NCBI GenBank assembly: GCA_018971525.1
Contig: JAGXAR010000017.1
Coordinates: 1 to 64,000, forward strand
Direction: 5' to 3'
DNA from: Nitrospirota bacterium
Lineage (GTDB): Bacteria; Nitrospirota; Nitrospiria; Nitrospirales; Nitrospiraceae
Length of the DNA stretch: 64,000 nt
Shown: positions 1-9,458 of the stretch, piece after piece
How the letters are laid out: the number at the start of each line of letters is the position of its first letter
How positions within the stretch are numbered: position 1 is the first letter of the stretch
Translations under genes and position numbers: made by a program
The notes under the pieces: generated by a model
Told to the model about the DNA's origin: nothing
What the model saw: the letters and a program-made list of their open reading frames with translations, nothing else
Database searches by the model: none

Positions 1-193
1 GAATCACGTGCACCCGCCTGAGTTCCTTCACACTCATGATGACCCTGTCCTCTCCGACCATCTGGCCCTCCGTGTGAAAGCCAGCAGTCTAGCAACGAAG
101 AGGACATTTCTATTGTGGTGAAAGCGGACATTATCATTGTGGGATTACATGAAAGGATCCGTGCAGACGGATCGACCGTGACACTGTCCGGTC

Positions 194-232
194 ACGTCAT
201 CGGGTGCGCTATCCAAGCGCACCCGATGACGT
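194..232. repeat. Perfect 17-bp inverted repeat (stable hairpin)
   Basis: The arms at 194-210 and 216-232 are exact reverse complements around a 5-base loop, giving a very stable GC-rich stem. It lies downstream of the minus-strand lipoprotein that ends at 280. It could be a terminator for that gene or for something entering from the left, but there is no T-run on either side, so a canonical intrinsic terminator is not shown. Bases 1-190 hold no convincing gene. Frame 2 is open over roughly the first 120 bases but has no start. Confidence 0.6.
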
Positions 233-279
233 CGGTTAATCTTCACCATTGGGAGTCGAGAGGGGATTAGTCGAGCGGT

Positions 280-717
280 CTAGACTGAGGGAGGGGGCGT
301 GACGGTCGATACTTCACTTGAGCAGGCGCTTTCTAGACCATTATAGGCACTGACCGCAAAGTGGTAGCGCGTATCAGGATCAAGGTTTGTGACCGTGGCT
401 TCCGGGGAGTCAACGTACATGGAACTTTCGTATGAGCAGCTACCCGGTCGACCTGGTGATTGCCGGCCGTAATGGACGAAATAGCCATAGACTGAGGCAT
501 CTTGAGTCGGATGCCATGCGAGAGACGCGGTAATTCCTGTTTCTGCTGCCGGCGCCGCCGATGCATCGCCACCGCCGCCGCCACCTCCGCATCCGGTCAG
601 AAGGGGCGTCATCGTAAGGAGGAGGCCCGCAACGATTTCGGTCAGGCGTAGTGGGATGCAAGCAATCTCTGTGACTCTGGTCCGCGGGGAGAATTGTTTC
701 TTGGTCAAAGCCGTCAT
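280..717 (-). CDS. Small lipoprotein with fibronectin type III domain
   Basis: A 145-residue protein. The N-terminus has a basic stretch, a hydrophobic segment at about residues 25-42 and a lipobox (LLTGC), followed by a glycine run, so it is probably a lipoprotein anchored by signal peptidase II processing. The remainder looks like one fibronectin type III domain: an SLAWHPT strand, VYGYFVHYG in the middle and a closing NLDPDTRYHFAVSAYN strand typical of Fn3. Two further cysteines could form a disulfide. Fn3 lipoproteins usually bind glycans or partner proteins; no specific role can be read here. The gene stands alone on the minus strand. The start could lie further in, but the upstream basic residues fit a signal n-region. 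Confidence 0.65.
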   Translation of the reverse strand: MTALTKKQFSPRTRVTEIACIPLRLTEIVAGLLLTMTPLLTGCGGGGGGGDASAAPAAETGITASLAWHPTQDASVYGYFVHYGRQSPGRPGSCSYESSMYVDSPEATVTNLDPDTRYHFAVSAYNGLESACSSEVSTVTPPPSV

Positions 718-1230
718 GCGCTGCTCCGTAAGAAAAAGGGGATATTGTTGTGTTGATTTAGGTTCGATCTACTTCGTGCGTGATGCTGGGCAAGAAGAAG
801 AACACGATCGGGGGTTGAGCAAAGCATGTGCCAAATTGTTTAGTTGCAAGTAATTGATTTATTAATATAATTAAATGATGGCATGATTTTGTGAAAATGT
901 TGGATTTGTAGAATCTGAAGGAGAGACCATACAGATCCTGCCCCGCTCGAAGAGCGTCGCCCCATCCCGCACCCTGCTCATCCAGCTGTGAGTGCCTATG
1001 AATGAGCATGAGAATCAGATCGCGGAGGTGCCGTGAACGGCCATGGTTCAGACTGCAGAACATGGAATGGTCAGGTTCGAGTCACAGGAGGTAGGCGTGC
1101 GGAGCCCGTAGAGGAACGAGATAGGCGGTGGGGAGTGATTCAACCTGCGCGCGAGAGTCTGTGAATTGATGGTCAGACCGAGAGGTTCGGCGTGACCATG
1201 CAGTTAGCTCTTGCCGATATGGAGTAGTAG
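718..1230. other. Intergenic stretch without a supported gene
   Basis: About 510 bases between the Fn3 lipoprotein and a weak plus-strand ORF. Open frames exist on both strands but have no family resemblance. A short AT-rich patch at about 845-905 stands out from the GC-rich surroundings and could hold promoter elements. Nothing firmer can be said. Confidence 0.4.
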
Positions 1231-1572
1231 ATGGATGAAGGTGCGACTATTGGGCGGGATGGTATGGGGGGTGCCATGTCCGCAAGTGTGCCGGTTTTCG
1301 CGCAGGCGGGGGACGATGATGGATCGAACCTTATGATTATGGCTCCTGTGACTGGCGCGGCTGTCGATGGTCAGGCCGATAAAGTGAACTACAGGTTGAC
1401 CAACGAGGGAAGGCAAATCACGCGTATATGTATCTTGATGCGTGGTAACAAGGACTTCGGAGGACCCTTCACAAGCAGGCCGACCGGCATAGATCCGATC
1501 AAGGTGGTGGCAGCGACCCATGACCATAAAACAGCGGTTGCTGAGGCGAGCGTCAAGATGGAAGTGAGGTGA
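1231..1572 (+). CDS. Hypothetical protein, unrecognised
   Basis: A 113-residue open frame preceded by GGAG about seven bases before the ATG. I do not recognise it. Residues 15-25 look like a weak hydrophobic stretch ending in a possible AQA-type cleavage site, and the body has alternating beta-like segments (VNYRLTNEG, AVAEASVKMEV). It could therefore be a small exported beta-rich domain. An overlapping minus-strand frame at 1204-1527 is about as long, so coding is uncertain. It converges on the sulfate transport operon. Confidence 0.3.
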   Translation: MDEGATIGRDGMGGAMSASVPVFAQAGDDDGSNLMIMAPVTGAAVDGQADKVNYRLTNEGRQITRICILMRGNKDFGGPFTSRPTGIDPIKVVAATHDHKTAVAEASVKMEVR

Positions 1573-1697
1573 GCGCGCCGATCGTGCTGAGCAGCTTCAG
1601 CACATCAGTCTCCTTCACCCAGCGGTCGCTCGATCTCGACTTCAGTATCTGGTTATGTTTCTCAGCTTGCTGCGCGCAAATGATGTCTGGTCGTAGG

Positions 1698-2795
1698 TCA
1701 CGGGGTGAAGGGACCGGCGTCGAGCAGTTGGGGAGGTGTTGGGGAGGGGAACGGCATCCCTTCTTGGGGAAGGAAGCGAAAATGAGTCACGGCGAAAGAT
1801 ACAGGCTGGCTCACTTCGAACCGGTACTGGCGGAACTCTTCTTTGTTCATACGGGATCGGAGAATCAGCCCTTCTGCCGTTTCGATTTCGAGCCGATAGG
1901 CCACGCCGAGAAAGTAAATGTGCCGTAGCGTGGCAGTTTGACGGTATCGCTGAGGATCCTCAGACACCTTCACATAGTACGGACGAAATCCCACTTGTAC
2001 CGAGACATGGTCCGGGAGATTGGGGGCGGGAAATTCAAGCGACCCAATCTTTACCACTCCATTCAGGACCCGGCCCTCGAGAATATTCATGGCTCCGATA
2101 AACCGTGCCACAAATTCCGTGGCAGGTTCCTCATACACCTCGGCAGGAGATCCGATCTGTTCAAGCTTACCTTTTGAGAAAACAATGATCCGTCCTGAGA
2201 CTTCCATCGCCTCCTCCTGGTCGTGGGTCACGAAGAGGCTGGTGACGTTGAGGTGGTCGTGAAGCCGGATCAACCATTCACGTAGTTCCTGTCGCACCTT
2301 CGCATCCACAGCACCGAATGGCTCATCGAGGAGCAGCACGCTCGGCCGGGGAGCCAAGGACCGGGCAATCGCGACCCGCTGGCGCTGCCCTCCGGAAAGC
2401 TGATGGGGATAGCGATGTTCCAGTGCGTCCAGGCTCATCAACTGGAGCAATTCAGCCACGCGTTGCTCGATCTCCGCCGGTTTCCATTTCTTGATTTTGA
2501 GACCGAACGCGATGTTCTCGAACACGGTCAGATGTTTGAAGAGGGCGTAGTGCTGGAAGACGAACCCGATGTTCCGATCTTGAACGGAGAGGTCGTTGAC
2601 CCGTTTCCCGTCGATATAGATATCTCCGCCGGATGGCGTTTCCAGCCCCGCGATCGAACGCAGCACAGTCGTTTTTCCGCTGCCGCTGGGTCCGAGGAGG
2701 CCGAGGAGTTCCCCTTCTTTGACCTGGAAGGACACCCCTGACACAGCCTGGACTGAACCAAATTGCTTCGTGAGTCCTCGCACCTCGATCTTCAC
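1698..2795 (-). CDS. cysA: Sulfate/thiosulfate ABC transporter ATPase CysA
   Basis: A 365-residue ATP-binding subunit that powers sulfate or thiosulfate import at the inner membrane with CysT, CysW and a periplasmic binding protein. Walker A GPSGSGKT is at residues 35-42, the LSGGQ signature at 133-137, Walker B LLLDEP at 154-159 and the switch His at 191. The C-terminal ~120 residues fit the regulatory TOBE-like region of CysA/MalK-type ATPases. The start is GTG (2793-2795) with an AAGG-type ribosome site. It is the last gene of the rrf2-sbp-cysT-cysW-cysA run. The linked sulfate-type binding protein makes molybdate or phosphate unlikely as substrate. Confidence 0.93.
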   Translation of the reverse strand: MKIEVRGLTKQFGSVQAVSGVSFQVKEGELLGLLGPSGSGKTTVLRSIAGLETPSGGDIYIDGKRVNDLSVQDRNIGFVFQHYALFKHLTVFENIAFGLKIKKWKPAEIEQRVAELLQLMSLDALEHRYPHQLSGGQRQRVAIARSLAPRPSVLLLDEPFGAVDAKVRQELREWLIRLHDHLNVTSLFVTHDQEEAMEVSGRIIVFSKGKLEQIGSPAEVYEEPATEFVARFIGAMNILEGRVLNGVVKIGSLEFPAPNLPDHVSVQVGFRPYYVKVSEDPQRYRQTATLRHIYFLGVAYRLEIETAEGLILRSRMNKEEFRQYRFEVSQPVSFAVTHFRFLPQEGMPFPSPTPPQLLDAGPFTP

Positions 2796-2816
2796 GCAAA
2801 TACCTTTCTCGTTGGC

Positions 2817-3614
2817 TTACGCCACAGTGGCCGCAGCTTTGGCCTTCGCGAGTTCAAGCACGGTCAGAATGGCAAAGGAGACGGCTAAAAGGGTCAGGGC
2901 GACGGCATTGGCACCTACATAATTGAAGTCCACATAGCTCTGATAGATGTGCAAGGTGGCGGTCTGCGTCAGCATTAGGATGTTTCCGGACACGACGAGC
3001 ACCGCACCGAATTCACCAATGGCCCTGGCCACCGTCAACGTCGCACCATACACAAAGCCCCATCGGAGCATGGGGAGCGTCACCTTGAGAAACACTTGCC
3101 ACTCGTTGGCCCCCAACGTTCTCGCCGCTTCCTCGGCATCCGTTCCGATCGTCTGCAGCAGGGGGGTCAGCTCGCGAACGACGAACGGAAAGGTCGCGAA
3201 CAGCGTCGCCAGCACCATGGCGGGCATGGCAAACAACACTTTGACCCCCAGGGTACCGAAGAAGGTGCCCAGAATGGTTTCGGGACCAAACAACAGAATC
3301 AGCATGAATCCTGCGATGACCGGAGAGACCGAGAACGGCAAGTCGATCAACCCGCTCAGCATCGTTCGCCCGGCAAAGTGCTGACGCACCAGAACCAGGG
3401 CGGTGATCGTGCCGAAGACCAGGTTCACGACCAGCACGATCGCCGTAATTTCGAGTGTGAGCGTGAACCCGTGCAGCGCTTCCGGCTTCGTCACCTCATT
3501 CCAGAAGGCCACGATCCCCTCGTTGAAACTCTGCACTGCGAGATACAGAATCGGACCGATCAGGAGGAGCGCAAAATACAGCCACACCGAACCGATGAAC
3601 AGGCGACGCATCAT
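2817..3614 (-). CDS. cysW: Sulfate ABC transporter permease CysW
   Basis: A 265-residue inner-membrane permease with about six hydrophobic segments. The cytoplasmic coupling motif, EEAARTLGANEWQVF followed by TLP at about residues 160-180, is the EAA loop of binding-protein-dependent permeases. CysW and CysT form the heterodimeric channel. It starts six bases after the cysT stop codon, so the two are almost certainly cotranscribed and probably translationally coupled. It resembles its neighbour, as expected of the CysT/CysW pair. The assignment to W rather than T rests on gene order and the EAA-loop sequence. Confidence 0.92.
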   Translation of the reverse strand: MMRRLFIGSVWLYFALLLIGPILYLAVQSFNEGIVAFWNEVTKPEALHGFTLTLEITAIVLVVNLVFGTITALVLVRQHFAGRTMLSGLIDLPFSVSPVIAGFMLILLFGPETILGTFFGTLGVKVLFAMPAMVLATLFATFPFVVRELTPLLQTIGTDAEEAARTLGANEWQVFLKVTLPMLRWGFVYGATLTVARAIGEFGAVLVVSGNILMLTQTATLHIYQSYVDFNYVGANAVALTLLAVSFAILTVLELAKAKAAATVA

Positions 3615-3620
3615 GGCTGG

Positions 3621-4490
3621 TTATCCGATCTCCGATGGACGAATTATGGATAGGGGCCGTTTTGACCATCGGAACCACCGCGGCATCCGTTCGCCGGGAG
3701 GCCTGGTCAGTCGCTCCAACAAGATCAGCACCAGAAACGAAATCAGCAGGATGAAGACAGAGACTGATGTGGCGCCCTGGGGGTTGTAGCTTTCGATTTC
3801 CCCGTACACATACACTGACGCCACCTGGGTCTTCATCGGGATGTTACCGGCGACAATGACGATGGACCCAAACTCCCCCAGCGCCCGGACAAAGGTCAGA
3901 AACACACCGGTCAAGAGCCCCGGCAGCACGGACGGCACCGTGACCTTCCAAAATGTCGTCCATGGGTTCGCTCCCAAGGTGAAGGCCGCTTCCTCCTGCT
4001 CGCGCTCCAGTTCCATCAGCACCGGCTGCAACGAACGGATAGTGAATGGCATGGTCACAAACAGCATCGCCAGGACGATACCAGGCTTGTTGTACAACAC
4101 GGTGACTCCACCCTGTTGCAGCCACACACCGAGGATGCTGGTCGGCCCATAAATGGCTGCGATCATCAAACCAACCACCAGCGTGGGAATCGCGAACGGC
4201 AGATCGACCAGGGCATTGAGAAACCATCTGCCCGGGAACTCGTAGCGTACCAGGACGATCGCGGAGAGCGTTCCGAAGAGGGCGTTGATGACCGTCGTGA
4301 TGAAGGCGGCTTCCAGCGTTAAGGCCAGGGCGGAGGAAGCTTGGGGGGTGGCGATGTCTTGAATGAAGTGGCCGATTCCCCCGACAAACGACTGGTGGGC
4401 GATCGCAGCGAGTGGGAACAGGATGAGCAGGGATACGTATCCGACAGCAGCGGACCGGAGAGCGAGCTGAAGCAACGCGTGAGTGGTCAT
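3621..4490 (-). CDS. cysT: Sulfate ABC transporter permease CysT (CysU)
   Basis: A 289-residue permease with the EAA loop (EEAAFTLGANPWTTFWKVT) and a PFAIPTLVVGL segment typical of CysT. I start at the ATG at 4490 because the membrane protein proper begins there. A second in-frame ATG at 4508 overlaps the sbp stop as ATGA and adds only six residues. The longer frame back to 4586 lies inside sbp and is unlikely. The gene sits between the binding protein and cysW. It forms the transmembrane pathway for sulfate or thiosulfate. Confidence 0.92.
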   Translation of the reverse strand: MTTHALLQLALRSAAVGYVSLLILFPLAAIAHQSFVGGIGHFIQDIATPQASSALALTLEAAFITTVINALFGTLSAIVLVRYEFPGRWFLNALVDLPFAIPTLVVGLMIAAIYGPTSILGVWLQQGGVTVLYNKPGIVLAMLFVTMPFTIRSLQPVLMELEREQEEAAFTLGANPWTTFWKVTVPSVLPGLLTGVFLTFVRALGEFGSIVIVAGNIPMKTQVASVYVYGEIESYNPQGATSVSVFILLISFLVLILLERLTRPPGERMPRWFRWSKRPLSIIRPSEIG

Positions 4491-4504
4491 GGTCTGTCCG
4501 CCGT

Positions 4505-5551
4505 TCATTTTCCGCGCGCGAGGTCTTCGACGATGGTTGTCCAGGCTCCGCGAGGGCCAAACAGCCTGGCACTGATCTTTTCCCATCCGCCCAGGTCTGC
4601 AATGGTAAAGAGCTGGTTCGGGAGGGGAAGCGACGTGCCAGCCGATGTCTGTGAAGCGGCCTGATCGATCGGTCGGAATCCCAGCTCAGCAAAGGCGGCC
4701 TGAGCCTCTTCGCTGTGGAGGAAGGAGACAAATGCCTCGGCCACATCGCGTACATGATGTCGGTCTACGTGTCGGTCGATGAGGGCGGCAGGATTCTCGA
4801 TCCAGACCGTTTCATTGGGAACAATGATTTCATAGGGGCGGTGGCTCTTGATCCGCGGGAGTAACTCGTTTTCGTAGGTGACGATCACGTCTCCCACACC
4901 GCGTTCGAAAGTCGTGACCGATTCGCGTCCGCTCTTGTCCATCACCTTCACGTTCTTCTGGATGCGCTTCAACAATCCGGCGGCAACGGTTTCCGCCGAT
5001 TCGGCACTCGGTTTCTTTCCTGCTCCAGCCTGCTGCTCGGCAAGTTTCAACCCGGCTCCATAGATCGCGATCACATCCCACATCGCTCCGCCCGACGTCT
5101 TGGGATTCGGGTACAGGACCTCCAGGCCTGGTCTGGCAAGGTCTTCCCAGCCTTTGATCCCTTTCGGGTTTCCCTTTCGCACTCCGAGTGCGACGACTGA
5201 GGCGGAGACCATCCCTTTGTGCGGCCCTGTCCGCCAGTCATGGGAAATCAAACCTGACTTGGCGATCTGATCGAGGTCCCCTTCGAGCGAGAGCACGGCC
5301 ACGTCGGCGTCGAATCCCCCGATGATCGCCCTGGCCTGGGCACCGGACGCTCCGTACGAACTCCGGATACGAACCTCTTGCCCCGTCCGTTGTTTCCAGT
5401 GCCGCTGGAACGCAGGAATGATCGTGCGCTCGTAGGCTTCCTTCGGCACGCTGTAGACTGCCAGCGTCAATTCCCTGGTCTCTCCGGCCATGACGGAACC
5501 GGAGAGCGCAGCCCACGCCAGCAGCACAGGAAACAGGCCTAAGGCAAACAT
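4505..5551 (-). CDS. sbp: Periplasmic sulfate-binding protein
   Basis: A 348-residue secreted solute-binding protein that delivers sulfate or thiosulfate to CysTWA. The start at 5551 is chosen because GGAGGAG lies about seven bases upstream and an n-h-c signal peptide follows at once, ending near AGETREL. The longer frame begins at a TTG overlapping the regulator gene and has no ribosome site. Family features include RSSYGASGAQARAI near the N-terminus, the FDADVAVLS strand, the GNPKGIKGWEDL segment and PNPKTSGGAMWD around the anion site. It heads the transport genes, 35 bases after the rrf2 stop codon. Confidence 0.92.
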   Translation of the reverse strand: MFALGLFPVLLAWAALSGSVMAGETRELTLAVYSVPKEAYERTIIPAFQRHWKQRTGQEVRIRSSYGASGAQARAIIGGFDADVAVLSLEGDLDQIAKSGLISHDWRTGPHKGMVSASVVALGVRKGNPKGIKGWEDLARPGLEVLYPNPKTSGGAMWDVIAIYGAGLKLAEQQAGAGKKPSAESAETVAAGLLKRIQKNVKVMDKSGRESVTTFERGVGDVIVTYENELLPRIKSHRPYEIIVPNETVWIENPAALIDRHVDRHHVRDVAEAFVSFLHSEEAQAAFAELGFRPIDQAASQTSAGTSLPLPNQLFTIADLGGWEKISARLFGPRGAWTTIVEDLARGK

Positions 5552-5586
5552 GATGACACTCCTCCGCCCGGACGATGACCGCAAGG

Positions 5587-6030
5587 TCAACTCGCCCGCT
5601 TCGCCGGCCTTGCCGCAGCAAACTGGCTCAGCGTGTAATGGTCCAAAATATCGGCAATGGCGTTTCGAACCTCACCCATCGCATCCTGTAGCGGGCAGAA
5701 GGGCTTCGTCGCGTAGGGACAGTCGCTGCATTTTTGATAGGCGGTTTTACTCACACAAGAAATAGGCGCGAGCGGCCCATCCAAGATGCGGATGACTTGG
5801 CCCAAGGTGATTTCGTCGGGCGACTTGATCAGCGTGTAGCCGCCCTTCATGCCGCGACGGCTCGCGAGCAATCCGGCGCGTTTCAGCGCGAGAAGAATCT
5901 GCTCCAGGAACTCCACGGGAATATGTTGGCGTTCCGCGATCTGGTGGCGCTGTAGCGTCGCCTTGCCATGGAAGAGCGTGAGCTCCAGCAGCGCACGAAG
6001 TCCGTACTCGCTTTTTTTTGAGAGCTTCAT
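5587..6030 (-). CDS. Rrf2-family transcriptional regulator
   Basis: A 147-residue winged-helix regulator of the Rrf2 family (IscR, CymR, NsrR). The N-terminus (KKSEYGLRALLEL) and the wing (SRRGMKGGYTL) are typical. Cysteines at 92, 101, 104 and 112 could bind an Fe-S cluster, since IscR-type members use a comparable three-cysteine cluster, but cluster binding is an inference. The gene is first in the sulfate-uptake operon, 35 bases before sbp, so it probably senses sulfur or Fe-S status and controls the operon and itself. The palindrome at 6061-6075 is the candidate operator. Confidence 0.88.
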   Translation of the reverse strand: MKLSKKSEYGLRALLELTLFHGKATLQRHQIAERQHIPVEFLEQILLALKRAGLLASRRGMKGGYTLIKSPDEITLGQVIRILDGPLAPISCVSKTAYQKCSDCPYATKPFCPLQDAMGEVRNAIADILDHYTLSQFAAARPAKRAS

Positions 6031-6060
6031 TCAGGAGTCCGCTCAATGCCGAGTGAGTTA

Positions 6061-6075
6061 GTCAAGTACTTGGAC
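6061..6075. promoter_or_regulatory. Candidate Rrf2 operator palindrome
   Basis: GTCAAGTACTTGGAC is a near-perfect palindrome with a perfect CAAGTACTTG core at 6063-6072, 31 bases upstream of the regulator's start codon. On the minus strand it contains TTGACT, which could serve as a -35 element, so a bound repressor would block transcription of rrf2-sbp-cysTWA. Rrf2 proteins bind dyad-symmetric sites of this kind. That this site is the operator is inferred from position and symmetry only. Confidence 0.45.
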
Positions 6076-6301
6076 AATAGAGCACGGCTGAGGATCACGT
6101 CAAGAGCGGATGAGCAGCGGAGGACGGGTGGGCACCCCATTCGTCGGTCCAGCTCGATCGCCGAACTGAGAGAGGGGAATTTCGATGCAACTCCTTGATC
6201 ATAGAGGGATTGTTGCTTGACAGCTTCCACGCGTTCCTGTTAGCTTCTTCCCTCACTCCGGGGCGTTGGCTTAGCGTTTTCACCACCTCACAGGGCCGAT
6301 T

Positions 6302-7243
6302 GTGACCTTCCAGGATCTCATTCTCACATTGCATCACTACTGGGCCGAGCAAGGCTGCGTCATTCATCAACCCTATGACCTGGAGATGGGGGCCGGCACC
6401 TTTCATCCAGCCACGTTCCTCCGGTCCCTTGGCCCGGAGCCCTGGCGGGCTGCCTATCCCCAACCATGCCGGCGTCCCACGGACGGACGGTACGGCGAGA
6501 ATCCGAATCGCCTGCAGCACTATTATCAGTATCAGGTCGTGCTGAAGCCGGCGCCGGACAACATACAAGCCTTGTATCTGGAGAGTCTGGCCCAATTGGG
6601 GATTAACCCGAAGCAGCACGACATACGGTTCATTCAAGACGACTGGGAGTCCCCCACGCTGGGTGCCTGGGGTCTGGGCTGGGAGGTGCGTCTCGATGGG
6701 ATGGAGATCACCCAGTTCACCTACTTCCAAGAAATCGGCGGGATCGAACTGAGTCCCATTACAGTCGAAATTACATACGGGACCGAACGCATCGCAATGT
6801 ATCTGCAACAAGTGAATAACGTCTTCGACCTCGCCTGGAACGATTCAGTCACGTATGGAGATATCCATCACGAAACCGAAGTCCAATTCTCGACCTATAA
6901 TTTCGAAGAAGGCGATGTGGCGATGCTCATGGCCACATTTCAATCGTTCGAGGGAGAATGCAAGCGGCTGCTGGCGAATCGCGACAAGCGGTTGACGCTC
7001 CCGGCCTACGAGTACTGTATTAAGTCTTCCCACCTCTTCAATCTGCTCGATGCCCGCGGGGCGATCAGCGTGGCGGAGCGCACGGGCTATATCGCCAGGG
7101 TCCGCGCTCTTGCGCGCCAATGTGCCGAACGCTACATCGAAGAGCGGGCGGCGATGGGACACCCACTGCTCAATCGCGTGGCGGGGCGTGAGGGAGCGAA
7201 GTTGTCACATACGCATTCCAAAGCTGTGGCCCGCCGCTCATAG
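6302..7243 (+). CDS. glyQ: Glycyl-tRNA synthetase alpha subunit
   Basis: A 313-residue catalytic subunit of the bacterial alpha2beta2 glycyl-tRNA synthetase, which activates glycine and charges tRNA-Gly. The N-terminus ([17 protein letters not shown]) and the segments [17 protein letters not shown] and [18 protein letters not shown] are hallmark GlyQ class II motifs. The start is GTG at 6302, directly where the family begins. The protein is slightly longer than usual because of a basic tail after the conserved [12 protein letters not shown] helix. glyS follows after 16 bases. No T-box leader was seen upstream. Confidence 0.96.
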   Translation: MTFQDLILTLHHYWAEQGCVIHQPYDLEMGAGTFHPATFLRSLGPEPWRAAYPQPCRRPTDGRYGENPNRLQHYYQYQVVLKPAPDNIQALYLESLAQLGINPKQHDIRFIQDDWESPTLGAWGLGWEVRLDGMEITQFTYFQEIGGIELSPITVEITYGTERIAMYLQQVNNVFDLAWNDSVTYGDIHHETEVQFSTYNFEEGDVAMLMATFQSFEGECKRLLANRDKRLTLPAYEYCIKSSHLFNLLDARGAISVAERTGYIARVRALARQCAERYIEERAAMGHPLLNRVAGREGAKLSHTHSKAVARRS

Positions 7244-7259
7244 AACCGCAGAAGGATCC

Positions 7260-9443
7260 ATGACAAAGACTCAGAAACCTCGTCGTCCGACTCCTGCTAT
7301 GAAGAAGGAGAAGCGCTCTTCCCCAGGGACCGCTGCCGAGTTGTTGCTCGAGATCGGCGTTGAAGAACTTCCCTACCAGTTCATCGTTCCTGCCCTGGCT
7401 GGCCTCAAGGATTCGGCTGAGCAGATGCTGAAAGACCAACGTCTCGCGTTTCAATCCGCCCGTACTCTGGGAACTCCACGACGATTGGCCTTGGTGGTTG
7501 AGGGCCTCGCGGCCCAGCAAACCTCTATGGTCAAGGAAACGATGGGGCCTTCTAAAGCGGTGGCATTCGATCAGGCCGGCCAGCCGACCAGGGCGGCCAC
7601 GGGATTTGCCGCAGGGCAGGGAGTCGCCGTCCAAGAACTACAGATTCGCCAGACTCCGAAAGGCGAGTATCTCTTTGCAGTGAAGCAAGAACATGGGCGG
7701 CCTGCCAAGGTGGTCCTGGAAGAACTCCTCCCGCAGTTGATCGCGAAACTCTCTTTTCCGAAAGCGATGAAGTGGAATAATACCGGCGTTCGGTTCGCTC
7801 GACCGGTGCGGTGGCTGGTGGCACTGTACGGTGGGGCGACGCTTCCGATCGAAGCCGCGGGGATTACTGCCGGTAACCGGACAGAAGGACATCGTGTGTT
7901 GGGGAGCGCGAACGGGATTGTGGTTCGGGACTACGAGACCTATCTGAAGGGGCTTGAACGTCAGGGAGTCACTCCGGATCCGCAGCGCCGCCGCCGCACG
8001 ATCGAGGAGCAGATCGCGACCTTGTGCAAGGAAACCGGCTTCACGTTGAATGTGGACGGAGACTTGTTGGATCAGGCCGTCTTTACGACCGAATGCCCCA
8101 ATGCCCTCATCGGATCTTTCAAGTCGGCCTATCTGGAGGTGCCGCAAGAGATCTTGATCACCTCCATGAAAGAACATCAGGGGTTCTTCTCCTTGATGCA
8201 CAAAGAGACCGGGAAGCTCGTTCCCCATTTCATCGCGGTGACGAACAATCGAGCCAAAGATATGGGATTGATTCGCGAGGGTAACGAGCGGGTCCTGGCT
8301 GCGCGCCTGGCTGATGCAAAGTTCTTTTTCGATGAAGACCGAAAAGTTAAGCTGGGAGAGAGGACTGCAAAGCTAAGCGGAATAATTTTCCATCAAAAGC
8401 TTGGCACATTGAATGACAAGACCAAGCGTACGAAGGACTTGGTCGAATTCCTTACCAAGCAACTCGGGGATGAAAAGGTTGTCGTTATCTCCAGGCGCGC
8501 GGCTGAATTGGCCAACAACGACATCGTAACCGCCGTCGTTGGGGAATTCCCAAATCTCCAAGGTGTGATGGGTGGCGAATACGCGAAGCATGATGGCGAA
8601 GATCCAAGAGTAGCCACCGCCATTGCCGAGCGGTATTTGCCACGTGGGATGGAAGGACCGATACCTCAATCTTTGGAGGGTAAACTCCTGTCATTAGCTG
8701 ACAGGCTGGATAAGATTGCGGGCTTCTTCCGCGTCGGTATCGTGCCGAAAGGATCAGAGGACCCCTACGCGTTGAGGCGGGATGCGTTGTCGATCGTGCG
8801 CATCCTTGTGGAGGGCAATCTACCCCTGAAACTTGAACTAGTCCTCGATAAGGCGGAGAAGATTCTCGCCGAATCTAAGATCGAGGAGTTGCGACTCGGC
8901 ATGGCTCAAGGGTCGTTCGACTTCATTGTGGAACGGCTCCGCTATTACGCTGGCACGGCGGGAGGCATCACGCGGAGTGACGTGATTGATGCGGTTCTCA
9001 CTCCGAAGAACACGCATGAACTTTCGTTCAAAGAGTTGCTGGAGTGTATGAAAGCGCTTGAATCCGTGACGACGAAGCCGGAATTCGATCCCTTGATCAT
9101 CGGTTTTAAGCGGGCACATAGACTAGTGGAAAAAGAAAAAGATCGGGTGGTATTCCACCCGGTGAACCCGGCACTCTTTCAGCATCCATCTGAGACAAAG
9201 CTGCGCGCGGCTTGGGCGAAAAACGATCAATTAGTCAGACATCTGATCGCCGAACGAAAATATTCAAAAGCGCTGGAAGCATTTGTTAGCATGAAACCCG
9301 CTATTGATGATTTCTTTGCTGCTGTCATGGTGAATGCGGATGATCCCTCTATCCGCATTAATCGGCTTTCGTTGCTAAAAGATATCGATGAGTTGTTCTT
9401 GTTATTCGCGGATTTTTCGCAGATTGTGGTACAAGGGAGTTAG
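7260..9443 (+). CDS. glyS: Glycyl-tRNA synthetase beta subunit
   Basis: A 727-residue beta subunit responsible for tRNA binding and anticodon recognition. The start at 7260 follows GAAGGA; an upstream extension of the frame overlaps glyQ and is rejected. After a lysine/serine-rich leader of about 25 residues the family begins with LLLEIGVEELPYQF. Other typical segments are KAMKWNNTGVRFARPVRWLVAL, a central HD-like core with GGEYAKHDGEDP, and SLADRLDKIAGFF. The C-terminal anticodon-binding domain spans the last ~130 residues. It is cotranscribed with glyQ. Confidence 0.96.
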   Translation: MTKTQKPRRPTPAMKKEKRSSPGTAAELLLEIGVEELPYQFIVPALAGLKDSAEQMLKDQRLAFQSARTLGTPRRLALVVEGLAAQQTSMVKETMGPSKAVAFDQAGQPTRAATGFAAGQGVAVQELQIRQTPKGEYLFAVKQEHGRPAKVVLEELLPQLIAKLSFPKAMKWNNTGVRFARPVRWLVALYGGATLPIEAAGITAGNRTEGHRVLGSANGIVVRDYETYLKGLERQGVTPDPQRRRRTIEEQIATLCKETGFTLNVDGDLLDQAVFTTECPNALIGSFKSAYLEVPQEILITSMKEHQGFFSLMHKETGKLVPHFIAVTNNRAKDMGLIREGNERVLAARLADAKFFFDEDRKVKLGERTAKLSGIIFHQKLGTLNDKTKRTKDLVEFLTKQLGDEKVVVISRRAAELANNDIVTAVVGEFPNLQGVMGGEYAKHDGEDPRVATAIAERYLPRGMEGPIPQSLEGKLLSLADRLDKIAGFFRVGIVPKGSEDPYALRRDALSIVRILVEGNLPLKLELVLDKAEKILAESKIEELRLGMAQGSFDFIVERLRYYAGTAGGITRSDVIDAVLTPKNTHELSFKELLECMKALESVTTKPEFDPLIIGFKRAHRLVEKEKDRVVFHPVNPALFQHPSETKLRAAWAKNDQLVRHLIAERKYSKALEAFVSMKPAIDDFFAAVMVNADDPSIRINRLSLLKDIDELFLLFADFSQIVVQGS

Positions 9444-9458
9444 GCAGGATATGTAACC

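Noticed and set aside
758-1063. 101-codon minus-strand frame
   Set aside because: Covers an AT-rich patch and has no coding character or start signal.
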